64,000 nt of DNA from Holophagaceae bacterium. Its GTDB lineage: Bacteria; Acidobacteriota; Holophagae; Holophagales; Holophagaceae. Below are positions 9,284 through 19,784 of the stretch, piece by piece. A program made the translations under genes and the position numbers. The notes under the pieces are model-generated. The model saw nothing but the letters and a program-made list of their open reading frames with translations. It was not told the origin of the DNA and did not search any database. How positions within the stretch are numbered: position 1 is the first letter of the stretch; each line of letters starts with the position of its first letter. The stretch lies in NCBI GenBank assembly GCA_025363715.1, contig JANYLR010000031.1, forward strand, positions 1 through 64,000, written 5' to 3'.

Positions 9284-11059
9284 ATGTCGAACCCAGTTCC
9301 CCAGGGTGGCGGCTGGCAGGGCGCCAAGCCCATGCAGCTCCTAGTCACTCTCGCTGTCGGATGTCTCCTTTACTTCGGCCTGCCGAAAGTCACCCGGATT
9401 CCCGACGCGAAGTTCTTCACCGGCAGTGTCAGCGCCAAAGGCTCCGCCAAGCCCGGCGACAAGGGTGCCAAGACCGATGCCAAGCCGGCGAATACCGAGG
9501 CCAAGGTGGACGCAAAGGCCAAGGCTGAGCCCAAGGCCGAGTCCAAGACCGAGCCCAAGGCAGCCAAGAAGCTCGTCCTGTCCGCCAAGGAGCAGTTGCA
9601 GAAGGAGGCCGAAGAGGCCGCCAAGGCCAAGCTCGAAGTGGCCGCCAAGCTGAGGACCGACGTCGAAGCCAAGGTGAAGGCCGAGGCCGAGGCCAAGGCC
9701 AAGATCGAGGCCGAGAAGTTGCGCCAGGCAGACTGGACCCGCGGCCTCCACCTCTTCGCCATCTTCGTGGCCACCATTCTCGGGATCATCCTGAGGCCTC
9801 TGCCGATGGGCGCCGTGGCCATCATCGGCGTGGCCCTGACAGCCATCACGGGCACCCTGACCGTCACCGACAGCCTCAGCGGGTTCTCGGAGAAGACGCT
9901 CTGGCTCATCATCGTGGCCTTCATGTTCGCCCGGGGCTTCATCAAGACCGGCCTGGGCACCCGCATCGCCTACTTCTTCATGAAATTGCTCGGCAAGCGC
10001 ACCCTGGGCCTGGCCTACGGCCTAGCCGCCACGGAGTTCGTGCTGGGGCCCGTGGTGCCCAGCAACACGGCCCGCACCGCCGGCATCATGATGCCCATCG
10101 TGCGCTCTCTGGCCAGGGCCTACGGCAGCAACCCTGAGGACGGCACCAGCCGCAAGATCGGCGCCTACCTCACCATGGCCTGCTTCAACATCGACATCAT
10201 CATCAGCGCCATGTTCCTCACCGCCATGGCCGCCAACCCCATGACCCAGAAGTTCGCCGCGGACTTTGGCGTCACCATCACCTGGAACAGCTGGTTTGTG
10301 GCAGCCATCGTGCCGGGCCTCGTGAGCCTGCTCTTCATCCCCTACCTGATCTACAAGCTCTACAAGCCGGAGATCACCCAGACCCCCGAAGCGGTCGAGA
10401 TGGCCACGGCCAAGCTCAAGGAGATGGGCAAACCGTCCATGGCCGAATGGCTGATGGTCGCCGTGTTCAGCGGGGTGCTCGTGCTGTGGGTGATCGGCGA
10501 AAAGTCCTTCGGCATCGACGGCACCACCGCCGCCCTGCTGGGTCTGGGACTGCTGCTGCTGACGGGTGTGCTCGCCTGGAAGGATGTGCTGGAAGAGCAC
10601 AACGCCTGGGACGTGCTGATCTGGACTGGAACCCTGATCATGATGGCGGGCTTCCTGAACAAGCTAGGCATGATCCCCTGGTTCAGCAAGGTGATGGGCG
10701 CTTCCATGGCTGGCCACGGCTGGAAATTCGGCTTCCTGGTGCTGGCGCTCACCTACTTCTACGCCCACTACTTCTTTGCCAGCATGACGGCCCATGCGGG
10801 CGCCATGTATGCCGCCTTCCTGGGCGTATCGATCGCTCTAGGCGCCCCGGCCATACTGGCGGCCCTGGTGCTCTGTTTCTTCTCCAACCTGCACGCCAGC
10901 ATGACCCACTACGGGACCGGGCCAGCCGCGGCCATGTTCGGTCAGGGTTTCGTGCCGATCGGCACCTGGTGGGGCTTGGGCCTCATCGTCAGCGTCGTCA
11001 ACATCCTCATCTGGGTGCTGGTCGGTGGTGCCTGGTGGAAAGTGCTGGGGCTCTGGTAG
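9284..11059 (+). CDS. DASS/CitT-type anion transporter with Lys/Ala/Glu-rich insertion
   Basis: Sodium- or antiport-driven di/tricarboxylate carrier of the SLC13/DASS family. After the first hydrophobic segment (about residues 17-35) comes an unusual region of about 110 residues dominated by Lys, Ala and Glu (residues about 42-150), probably a long helix like TolA domain II. The canonical membrane core follows with the anion-binding SNT motif in VVPSNTARTAG and a second cluster near the C-terminus (MTHYGTGPAAAMFGQG). The ATG at 9284 is preferred; an in-frame ATG at 9200 also exists and neither has a clear ribosome site. Together with the porin and the TctDE-like pair it forms an organic-acid uptake cluster. 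Confidence 0.88.
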   Translation: MSNPVPQGGGWQGAKPMQLLVTLAVGCLLYFGLPKVTRIPDAKFFTGSVSAKGSAKPGDKGAKTDAKPANTEAKVDAKAKAEPKAESKTEPKAAKKLVLSAKEQLQKEAEEAAKAKLEVAAKLRTDVEAKVKAEAEAKAKIEAEKLRQADWTRGLHLFAIFVATILGIILRPLPMGAVAIIGVALTAITGTLTVTDSLSGFSEKTLWLIIVAFMFARGFIKTGLGTRIAYFFMKLLGKRTLGLAYGLAATEFVLGPVVPSNTARTAGIMMPIVRSLARAYGSNPEDGTSRKIGAYLTMACFNIDIIISAMFLTAMAANPMTQKFAADFGVTITWNSWFVAAIVPGLVSLLFIPYLIYKLYKPEITQTPEAVEMATAKLKEMGKPSMAEWLMVAVFSGVLVLWVIGEKSFGIDGTTAALLGLGLLLLTGVLAWKDVLEEHNAWDVLIWTGTLIMMAGFLNKLGMIPWFSKVMGASMAGHGWKFGFLVLALTYFYAHYFFASMTAHAGAMYAAFLGVSIALGAPAILAALVLCFFSNLHASMTHYGTGPAAAMFGQGFVPIGTWWGLGLIVSVVNILIWVLVGGAWWKVLGLW

Positions 11060-11156
11060 ACCAGTACAGCCCGCGCTGAAGCCAGCCGGGTTTCATGGAA
11101 GGACGTGCACGCGGGTTATTGGCTGGGGATCCACGTGGTCCCCGGGGAGCGGATGG

Positions 11157-11196
11157 GGGCCGTGCCGGGGGGGCGCGGCCCGCTTCCGCTCCTTTT
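11157..11196 (+). terminator. Candidate terminator after the anion transporter
   Basis: Ten-base-pair stem (11157-11166 with 11172-11181, one G-U pair) with a GGGGG loop, followed after about 11 bases by a run of six T. The gap before the T run makes it a moderate rather than ideal intrinsic terminator. Confidence 0.45.
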
Positions 11197-11241
11197 TTGG
11201 CCCGTGGGGAGACATCCCTTGGGTGTTCCCGGCCTGAGGGA

Positions 11242-11430
11242 TCAGTCCTCTCCGGCCTCGTCGCTCCACCCCTCGCCGTCCTCCTCCTGGGGCTTCTCGG
11301 GGACGCGGTAGCTTTCGCTGGACCAGGCTCCCAGGTCCCGGATCTGGCAGCGCTCCGAGCAGAAGGGCTTGAAAGGGTTGCCCTCCCAGGAGGTGGGGAT
11401 TCGGCAGGTGGGGCAGGGACGAAGCGTCAT
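11242..11430 (-). CDS. yacG: DNA gyrase inhibitor YacG
   Basis: Small zinc protein of 62 residues that in E. coli binds and inhibits GyrB. The zinc ligands are CPTC near the N-terminus and CSERC about 16 residues later, the C-x2-C-x15-C-x3-C spacing of the family, followed by the conserved DLGAW element. The tail is acidic. Start at 11430 (MTLRPCPTC) matches family length; no convincing ribosome site is visible. Confidence 0.88.
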   Translation of the reverse strand: MTLRPCPTCRIPTSWEGNPFKPFCSERCQIRDLGAWSSESYRVPEKPQEEDGEGWSDEAGED

Positions 11431-11501
11431 GCCTATAGCATATCGAAAGAGGCATCGATGTTTCAGAGGAAGAAAATATGAGTTATTTTTTGAAGATTCA
11501 A

Positions 11502-11530
11502 TTGACACAGGGTCCCCCGACCCCTATCCT
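11502..11530 (+). promoter_or_regulatory. Sigma-70 promoter of dnaK
   Basis: A perfect -35 hexamer TTGACA (11502-11507), a 17-base spacer and TATCCT (11525-11530) lie about 50 bases before the dnaK start. No CIRCE element and no HAIR palindrome (the HspR operator) is visible around it, although an HspR gene lies downstream. Confidence 0.75.
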
Positions 11531-11581
11531 CAAAGAATTCAGGGTGGGCATGGCCCGACCTGGACCCCAGGGAGGAACGAT

Positions 11582-13480
<1,899 letters not shown>

Positions 13481-13495
13481 CCTGCACAGAAAAAC

Positions 13496-13523
13496 GGGGA
13501 GCCTCCGGGCTCCCCATTTTTTT
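13496..13523 (+). terminator. Intrinsic terminator after dnaK
   Basis: Stem GGGGAGCC pairing with GGCTCCCC (13496-13515) around a short loop, followed by A and a run of seven T (13517-13523). A classical Rho-independent terminator that should separate dnaK from dnaJ transcription. Confidence 0.88.
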
Positions 13524-13558
13524 GCGCGAACGAAATCTTAGTGTCCTACACTAAACCC

Positions 13559-14626
13559 ATGCCCCACCCCGACTACTACAAGATCCTGGGCGTGCCGAGG
13601 TCGGCCTCCGAGGAGGACGTCAAGAAGGCCTACCGCAAGCTGGCCCGGAAACACCACCCGGATCTGAATCCGGGAGACGCCAAGGCCGAGGCCGAGTTCA
13701 AGAAGCTGTCCGAAGCCAACGACGTGCTGTCGGACGCCGAGAAGCGGAAGAACTACGACACCTATGGCGATCCCAGCGGTCCTGGGGCCCAGATTCCGCC
13801 CGGCTTCCAGCAGGGCGCGGGCTTCGGGTTCGAGGATATCTTCGCGGGCTTCGGCGGCCGGCCCCTCCGGCACGGGCCCGAGCGCGGCGAGGACCTGATC
13901 CACGCGGTGCGCCTGGGTTTCAAGGAAGCCTTCGAGGGCACTCGCCTCAGCCTGCGGGTGAACCGCTCCGAACCTTGCCTCGCCTGCCGCGGGACCGGGG
14001 AGTCCAGCCGGAAACAGGAGACCTGCCGTACCTGCCAGGGCAAGGGCAAGCTGGGCGGCGGCTCCGGCTTTCTCTCCTTTGGGCGCGCCTGCCCTGATTG
14101 CGGGGGGCGGGGCACCAAGGCCCCAGCCTGTCCTGATTGCGATGGGGCTGGCCGCCATGGCCGACAGGAGACGGTCACCATCGCCATTCCTGCCGGCGTG
14201 GAGGATGGCGCCCGGCTCCGGGTGGCCGGTAAGGGCGAAGCGGGGCGCCGCGGCGGCGGTCCCGGCGACCTCTTCCTGCAGATCAGCATGCAGCCCGATG
14301 CCCGCTTCGAACGCAAGGGGCCGAACCTCTACGTGCGCTTGCCCATCAGCTTTTCCGAGGCGGCCCTGGGCGCCAAGGTGGATGTGCCCACACCCGAAGG
14401 CCAGCAGACCATCAAGGTGCCGCCGGGCACGCAGACCGGGGCCAAGCTCCGGCTCAAGGGCCAGGGCATGCCCATTCCCCGGGGCAGCCAGCGGGGGGAC
14501 CTCATTGCCGAAGTGGCCGTGGTGACCCCCGCCATCCAGGACGAGCGCAGCAAGGAGTTGTTGCGGGAGCTGGCCGAACTGAACGACGCGGATGTGCGCA
14601 AGCAGCGGAGCAACCAGCATGGCTAG
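13559..14626 (+). CDS. dnaJ: Chaperone DnaJ (Hsp40), class I
   Basis: DnaK co-chaperone of 355 residues. J domain with the HPD motif (HHPDLNPGD), a short Gly/Phe region, four CxxCxGxG zinc repeats ([32 protein letters not shown]) and the C-terminal substrate domains. The ATG at 13559 has no ribosome site; a TACACT hexamer (13547-13552) ends 6 bases before it, so a leaderless transcript is possible. An in-frame GTG at 13541 is an alternative. The stop TAG (14624-14626) abuts the left end of the inserted structured repeat. Confidence 0.95.
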   Translation: MPHPDYYKILGVPRSASEEDVKKAYRKLARKHHPDLNPGDAKAEAEFKKLSEANDVLSDAEKRKNYDTYGDPSGPGAQIPPGFQQGAGFGFEDIFAGFGGRPLRHGPERGEDLIHAVRLGFKEAFEGTRLSLRVNRSEPCLACRGTGESSRKQETCRTCQGKGKLGGGSGFLSFGRACPDCGGRGTKAPACPDCDGAGRHGRQETVTIAIPAGVEDGARLRVAGKGEAGRRGGGPGDLFLQISMQPDARFERKGPNLYVRLPISFSEAALGAKVDVPTPEGQQTIKVPPGTQTGAKLRLKGQGMPIPRGSQRGDLIAEVAVVTPAIQDERSKELLRELAELNDADVRKQRSNQHG

Positions 14627-14896
14627 GAGCTCATATCGCCTCCCCACGGCGCCGCGCAAGGGCCGTCGGGCTAGCGAGGCAAGGAAGGCGAGTCGCAGCG
14701 TAGCGGGTACTACGTGCGACGAGCGTGACGCAGCATCGCGACGCCCGCCGGCCCTTGCCCGGTGGGATGTGGCCAGCCGGGCGCTCCGCGGCGTCTGGGC
14801 CCTTGAACAACGAACCACGTTGCGCAGCGGGCCCTTCCTTGTGGAGCATCCCGGCCGGCCGACATCGCGGCATCGCGGGGAGGCGATATGAGCTCC
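14626..14896. repeat. Structured dispersed element, copy 1 (271 bp)
   Basis: Element bounded by perfect 20-bp terminal inverted repeats (14626-14645 and 14877-14896). It is homologous, in reverse orientation, to the element at 34742-35018. Shared core blocks include AAGGAAGGGCCCGC, TTCAAGGGCCC, GACGCCGCGG and GTAGTACCCGCTACGCT. No open reading frame in it looks coding. Internal inverted repeats (GCAAGGGCCG paired with CGGCCCTTGC, CAACG with CGTTG, GCACGTAG with CTACGCTGC) predict a branched fold. Its ends contain the last base of the dnaJ stop and the start codon plus GGGGAGG ribosome site of hspR. Confidence 0.8.
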
Positions 14897-15265
14897 AGGG
14901 ATCCAAGGCTAGGCGCCTACATGATCGGCGTGGTGTCGATGCGCTACAACGTGCACCCCCAGACCTTGCGCCTCTATGAGCGGGAGGGCCTGCTCACCCC
15001 CAGCCGCACGGAAGGCAAGACCCGCCTTTACAGCGACGAGGACCTTGAGCGCCTAGAGTTCATCCTCAACCTCACCCGGGACCTGGGAGTGAACCTGGCG
15101 GGCGTGGAAGTGGTCCTGAGCATGCGGGACCGCCTGAACCGGCTGCAGGAGGACCTGGAGCGTCTGGCTCAGGCCCTGGACGCCGCGGGCCTGAAGGATG
15201 TGCCCCGACCCACCTCGGCCACGGGTCTGGTGAAACTCGTCCCCCACGGACTCAGGAAGCGCTGA
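14888..15265 (+). CDS. hspR: HspR-like MerR-family heat-shock regulator
   Basis: DNA-binding regulator of 125 residues. The MerR winged helix contains VHPQTLRLYEREGLLTPSRT and the HspR-typical NLAGVEVVLSM segment, followed by a coiled coil. In actinobacteria HspR represses dnaK operons and senses DnaK levels. Position behind dnaK-dnaJ supports the name. The ATG lies inside the right inverted repeat of the upstream element, with GGGGAGG 4 bases before it. No HAIR operator was seen, so its target sites here are unknown. Confidence 0.85.
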   Translation: MSSRDPRLGAYMIGVVSMRYNVHPQTLRLYEREGLLTPSRTEGKTRLYSDEDLERLEFILNLTRDLGVNLAGVEVVLSMRDRLNRLQEDLERLAQALDAAGLKDVPRPTSATGLVKLVPHGLRKR

Positions 15266-15331
15266 CTTCTTTTGGACATTCACTGGGGGTCAGGATCGCT
15301 TGCTATGCTGATCCTTCCTCCCGGGAGTAAC

Positions 15332-16198
15332 GTGCCCCTCCGGCATCTCGAAGAGCGCTCGCTCGACAAGTACTTCGACTCCATCCGCCACCTGCCCCTG
15401 CTGACAGCGGAGGAGGAGCGGATCAACGGGCGGCTTTGGCAGAACGATCGCAATCCCGAGGGTCTGCGCAAGCTGGTGGAGGGCAACCTGCGCTTTGTGG
15501 TGAAGGAGGCGCGAAAGTTCGAGGGCATGGGCCTGGACCTGCTAGACCTCATCAGCGAGGGTAACCTGGGCCTCATCGAGGCGGCCAAGCGCTTCGATCC
15601 CGAGCGGCTGAACAAGTTCCTCACCTACGCCTCCTGGTGGGTACGGCAGGCCATTTTCCACGCGCTGGCCGAGCACGGAAACAAGATCCGGCTGCCCCAG
15701 AAAGTGGCGGGCCACCTGGTGCAGTTGAACCGGGTCACCCAGAAACTCAGCCAGGCACTGGGGCGTCCACCCATGCTCCAGGAGATCGCCGCCGCCGCCA
15801 ACCTGAGCATCGAGGACGTGGAGCGTTACCAGCTGCTCCAGCAGACCACCTCCACCATCTCCACCGAGCAGGGGCTCGGCGACTCGGATCTCACCGTGGG
15901 CGACAGCCTGGAGCAGGAGGTCGAGCCCTCGGCCATGCACACCCTGGACCAGGAGGCCTTCCTCGAGCAGATCGACGCCAGCCTGGCGGCGTTGAGCGAG
16001 AAGGAGCGCACCATCATCTCGCTGCACTTCGGCATCGGCGGCGAAGATCCCCTCACCCTCGAACAGATCGGGAAGCGCTTCAACCCACCCATTTCCCGCG
16101 AGCGGGTCCGCCAGCTGGAAGAGCGGGCCTTCGCCCGCATCCGGGAACGCCGGCGGGAGGTGCTGGGTGGCTTCCTGCGCGGGGGGGACGGGCCATGA
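15332..16198 (+). CDS. RNA polymerase sigma factor, sigma-70 family (group 2-like)
   Basis: Sigma factor with region 1.2 (LDKYFDSIRHLPLLTAEEE), region 2 (NLRFVVKEARKFEGMGLDLLDLISEGNLGLIEAAKRFD), region 3 and region 4 with its helix-turn-helix (TLEQIGKRF...SRERVRQLEERA). It lacks the long region 1.1 of a primary sigma. I place the start at GTG 15332 behind GGGAG; an in-frame ATG at 15305 is an alternative. It could be an RpoH- or RpoS-like factor. Its position after the heat-shock genes hints at stress response, but sequence alone does not settle it. It overlaps the next gene by 4 bases (ATGA). Confidence 0.9.
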   Translation: MPLRHLEERSLDKYFDSIRHLPLLTAEEERINGRLWQNDRNPEGLRKLVEGNLRFVVKEARKFEGMGLDLLDLISEGNLGLIEAAKRFDPERLNKFLTYASWWVRQAIFHALAEHGNKIRLPQKVAGHLVQLNRVTQKLSQALGRPPMLQEIAAAANLSIEDVERYQLLQQTTSTISTEQGLGDSDLTVGDSLEQEVEPSAMHTLDQEAFLEQIDASLAALSEKERTIISLHFGIGGEDPLTLEQIGKRFNPPISRERVRQLEERAFARIRERRREVLGGFLRGGDGP

Positions 16199-17082
16199 GG
16201 GGCCGCCCCGATTGTCCCCGGTGCCTGGGCAAGGGCCTGGTCTTCGATCCGGATCCGCAGAAGCCCGTGCTGGTCTGCGGCTGCACGGCGGATCTGGCGC
16301 CGGATGCGGAAACCCTGGGGCTGCCCTCGCGCTACCGGGAAGCGGACTTCACCCGCTTCTGGAAGTGGTGGAACAACTCCCAGGCCAGCGGCGTCCGGGC
16401 CCTCCTGGACCGGGTGTCGGACCTGGAGGAATGGCTGGCCCGGCCCGAAGAGGAAGTCGGCCCCATCCCTTCCCGCGATGACCTGGTCAAGCTGCTGCAA
16501 GCCGTGAGAAAGAAACCCGAACACGGCATCCATCCCGCGGGCGCACAGTCGCTGTTCCAATGGGCGCAGAACGGCAAGCACAAGTTCCGGCACGGCTGGG
16601 AGCTCTGGTGGATCCACGGCCCCGCCCAGAGCGGACGCAGCACCTTGGCCGCCGCCGCCCTACGGGCCTGGTCCGAGCGGACCGGGAAGGCCGGGAGTTT
16701 CGTGTCCGTGCGCACCCTCAGCCAGTCCATCAAGGACGTCTACCACGATGTCCGCAGCTACCAGAACCAGGCCTTCCAGAGCGTCCGCGATCTCATCGAG
16801 CCGCTCCAGGAAAAGCCCCTGCTCGTGCTGGACGACTGGGACCGCATGGATTCCGATATCCGTGTGGCCCAGGCCCTGGCCCAGTTGCTGGACCACCGCT
16901 ACAGCGAGGAACGGCCCACAATCCTCACGGCGGCCGGATCGCCGGAGGCCCGGGAACTCCGGGAGAACCACCCCCTCACCCGCCTGGAGGACCTGAGCCT
17001 CCTGAAGCGGCTGGAAGGCGCCGAGCGCGTAGAGATGGTGCCGGCCCTCCGGCCCTGGATCGATCGAATGGAACGCTCCTAG
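16195..17082 (+). CDS. DnaC/IstB-like P-loop ATPase with zinc-finger-like N-terminus
   Basis: Protein of 295 residues translationally coupled to the sigma factor (ATGA overlap). The N-terminus has CPRC and later CGC, as in DnaC/DnaI-type loaders. The ATPase core shows a P-loop GPAQSGRST in which the invariant Walker A Lys is Arg, and a Walker B LLVLDDWDR. DnaC-like proteins load the replicative helicase. Here the changed Walker A raises doubt about ATP hydrolysis. No replication gene is nearby. Confidence 0.72.
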   Translation: MRGRPDCPRCLGKGLVFDPDPQKPVLVCGCTADLAPDAETLGLPSRYREADFTRFWKWWNNSQASGVRALLDRVSDLEEWLARPEEEVGPIPSRDDLVKLLQAVRKKPEHGIHPAGAQSLFQWAQNGKHKFRHGWELWWIHGPAQSGRSTLAAAALRAWSERTGKAGSFVSVRTLSQSIKDVYHDVRSYQNQAFQSVRDLIEPLQEKPLLVLDDWDRMDSDIRVAQALAQLLDHRYSEERPTILTAAGSPEARELRENHPLTRLEDLSLLKRLEGAERVEMVPALRPWIDRMERS

Positions 17083-17085
17083 GCG

Positions 17086-19635
17086 ATGAAGGGCTTCCTG
17101 CGGGGACTGCTCCGTCTGCACCTCTCCCAGTCCCGGGGTCTCTGGTTCTGCGTGGTGGGCCTGACCCTGCTCCTGGGCTGGGGCATGCTGCGGGTGGAGC
17201 GAGCCCTGGACCTCATGAGCCTGCTGCCAGCGGACCATCCTGCGGTGCGGGCGAACCTGGAGGCGGGCGTGGGGCAGCAGGAGCTGCTCTGGCTGGTGGC
17301 CGAAGGCAGCGAGACTGACCTCGAGGCTCGCCGCGCCTGGGCCGAGGGCCTGGTGGATCGCCTCCTCACGGAAGGGAGCCTGCCCCTGAACGGTCTCGCC
17401 GCGGAGGGCCGCCTCTCGGGTCCCGTTCCCGTACCGGGACCTGGCGGTGTGAGCCCCTGGCCCGCCCTGTTGGCTGTGGGCGCCATTGCGGAAGGCGACG
17501 CCGCGGTGAGCCGGCTCACCACAGAAACCCTCTACGCCCTGGCCCCCGCCTGGCTGGGGGACCGGCTCGAGCCTTTGACGGATTCCGCCTCCCTCCAGCG
17601 CCGCCTGCGGGCCACGGCCAGGACCCTGTCCTCGCCGGAGCCGCTGGCCGCCGCCCTGGCCCGGCTGGATCCCCTGGGCCTTCGCGATCTCGCGCCCCAA
17701 ACGGGTGAGGGCATGGCCAAAGCCACGGAGTTGGGGAAGGCCTTCTCCCTGCACCTGCGCACGGGCTACTTCGAAACCAAGGATGGCCAGTTCGTGCTGC
17801 TGCCCCTGGTGGCGGGCTTTTCGGCCACCAATGCCAAGGCCACCACCCGCGCTATCGCCTGGCTGGGCCGCGGGGCTAAAGGGGCGCTACCCGTCTCCGC
17901 CAGCCTGGGGGAGGTGGAAGCGGCCCTGGCCCCCGGTGAGGGCCGCGGCTTCCGCCTCCAGGTCACCGGCGCCCATGCCATCACCGCCTGGGAGTCCCAT
18001 CGCCTGACCCTGGAGGTCCTGCTGAGCCTGGGCCTGAGCTTCGTCCTCATCGGCCTGGTCTACTGGCTGGGTTTCCGCACCCTGGCGGGCTACGGCTTCG
18101 TCATGGTGCCGCTCCTGGTGGGCATGGCCTGGGCCCTGGGGCTCACGGGCTGGATCCTGGGGCGGGTGAACCTCATGGCCGCGGGTTTCGGCGCCGTGCT
18201 GATGGGCGTGGGCGACGACGTGGGCATCCTGCTCTTCAGCCGCTACCGGGACGAGCGCCGCGCCGGACGATCGAAGCCTTGGGCCCTGCGCGCCGCCCTG
18301 CTGGGTACCGGCCCGGGGGTGGTGGCCGGCGCCCTGGCCACGTCCATGGCGTTCCTGGCCCTGGCCTTCGCGCCCTTCCCGGGGATCCGAGACTTGGGCC
18401 TCACCACGGGACTGGGCCTCCTGGCTTGTCTCACGGCCACCTTCCTGGTGCTGCCACCGCTGCTGATGGCGCTGGACCGGGGCACCGGTACCTTCGCAAC
18501 CGGGCCGGCCGCGCCCTTTCCCCGCCGCCACCGCTGGGCACCTTGGGTGGCGCTGGCCCTGCTGGTCCTGGCCCTGGTGGGCGCCCCCCGCACCCGCTGG
18601 GAAGAGGATCTGCGGCGCTTCCGCGCCCAGGGCAATCCGGCCCTCAGCTTGCAGGAACGGCTGACCCGGACCCTGGGCGCCAGCCTCCAGCCCCTGGCCC
18701 TGCAGATCCCCCTGGAGGATCCGGACCGCCTGCCGGCCCGTTGGAACAAGCTCAGTCCTATCCTCCGGGAGGCGGGCCTGCCGGTGCCGGACTGGAAGAC
18801 CCTGGATCCCGAGCTGCGCCATGCCCTGGGCTCGGAGACCTGGCGCCGCCAGGTGCTGGAGGCGGCGGCCAAGGCAGGGTTGGATCCGGCGGGTCTCGAA
18901 GGTCCGCTCTCGGCCCTGGCCGCCGCCGCGTCGGATCCGGCCCAGCCCGTGGCGGCCCTCCAGGCCCTACTGCCCAAGGTATCCCTGCCCGAAGATCAGC
19001 ATCCCTGGAATGTGTGGGATGGCCTCCACCGGGGCCGAAAACTACCGCCCTTGGCACCGGCCCTGACCGTGCCCCTGCGGCTGGATGAGGCCGCCCTACA
19101 GCGGCTCACCCCCCAGGTGGAAGCCGCCGGAGGCCGCTTCGTGGGCACCCAGCCCCTCTTCCGCGTGGTGAAGGGCATCGCCCGGGAGGCGGTGCAGGAG
19201 GCCGTGCTACTGGCCCTGGCGGGGATCTTCGTCGTCATCGCCTACTTCGGCCGCAACCTGCGCTTCGCGGTTTACGCCCTGGTGCCCCTGCTGGCCAGCC
19301 AGGCCGGGGCCTTCGGCGCCCTCGGCTGGGGCGGCGAACCGCTGACCTTTCTATCCCTCATGGCCATCCCCATCGCCCTCGGCGTGAGCGTGGACACGGC
19401 CTTCAACCTGCTGCACCGGGCCCGCAGCGAAGCCGACGCGCCGCAGCGGGTGGCCCGGGTGAACGCCGTTTGCGCGGGCACGACCCTGGCGGGCTTCGGC
19501 GGCATGGTCTTCAGCGGCTACCGCGGCCTGCGGGGCCTGGGCCTGGCCTGCCTGGGCGGCGTGGCCCTGGCCCTCCTGCTCACCCAGTGGCTGCTGCCCG
19601 TGCTGTTGGAGAAGTGGCCGTTGGAGAAGAAGTGA
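17086..19635 (+). CDS. MMPL/RND-superfamily exporter
   Basis: Inner-membrane protein of 849 residues with the two-fold RND layout: one N-terminal helix (about 20-38), a large periplasmic domain, five helices (about 310-460), a second TM (about 485), a second periplasmic domain and a final helix bundle (about 705-845). The first bundle contains GVGDDVGILLFSRYRDERR, the signature of the MMPL/HpnN-like group. It may move hydrophobic lipids or hopanoids. Three bases separate it from the upstream ATPase gene. No adaptor or outer-membrane partner is adjacent. Confidence 0.85.
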   Translation: MKGFLRGLLRLHLSQSRGLWFCVVGLTLLLGWGMLRVERALDLMSLLPADHPAVRANLEAGVGQQELLWLVAEGSETDLEARRAWAEGLVDRLLTEGSLPLNGLAAEGRLSGPVPVPGPGGVSPWPALLAVGAIAEGDAAVSRLTTETLYALAPAWLGDRLEPLTDSASLQRRLRATARTLSSPEPLAAALARLDPLGLRDLAPQTGEGMAKATELGKAFSLHLRTGYFETKDGQFVLLPLVAGFSATNAKATTRAIAWLGRGAKGALPVSASLGEVEAALAPGEGRGFRLQVTGAHAITAWESHRLTLEVLLSLGLSFVLIGLVYWLGFRTLAGYGFVMVPLLVGMAWALGLTGWILGRVNLMAAGFGAVLMGVGDDVGILLFSRYRDERRAGRSKPWALRAALLGTGPGVVAGALATSMAFLALAFAPFPGIRDLGLTTGLGLLACLTATFLVLPPLLMALDRGTGTFATGPAAPFPRRHRWAPWVALALLVLALVGAPRTRWEEDLRRFRAQGNPALSLQERLTRTLGASLQPLALQIPLEDPDRLPARWNKLSPILREAGLPVPDWKTLDPELRHALGSETWRRQVLEAAAKAGLDPAGLEGPLSALAAAASDPAQPVAALQALLPKVSLPEDQHPWNVWDGLHRGRKLPPLAPALTVPLRLDEAALQRLTPQVEAAGGRFVGTQPLFRVVKGIAREAVQEAVLLALAGIFVVIAYFGRNLRFAVYALVPLLASQAGAFGALGWGGEPLTFLSLMAIPIALGVSVDTAFNLLHRARSEADAPQRVARVNAVCAGTTLAGFGGMVFSGYRGLRGLGLACLGGVALALLLTQWLLPVLLEKWPLEKK

Positions 19636-19680
19636 TGCGGTTCTGTCTTCAAGAAGTCAAGAATCACTACAAAAAGAAAA

Positions 19681-19748
19681 ACCACGAAGATGGGAAGACC
19701 ACGAGGCAATGCCTTCCCTTTTGTTCGTGGTCTTCCCGTCTTCGTGGT
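19681..19748. repeat. 24-nt inverted repeat between genes
   Basis: Arms 19681-19704 and 19725-19748 match with one difference around a 20-base spacer and contain the tandem motif ACCACGAAG. It lies 45 bases after the exporter stop codon and 36 before the next start. It may act as a terminator or processing hairpin. Similar motif-rich inverted repeats occur at 20848, 58474 and 62424. Confidence 0.7.
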
Positions 19749-19784
19749 GAACCTTTTGTTCTCCCGGATTGAACGCGAGCCAGC

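Noticed and set aside
14592..14906. Open frames of 84-99 codons inside the structured element
   Set aside because: Arg/Pro-rich, overlap each other on both strands, and the second copy of the element does not keep the frames.
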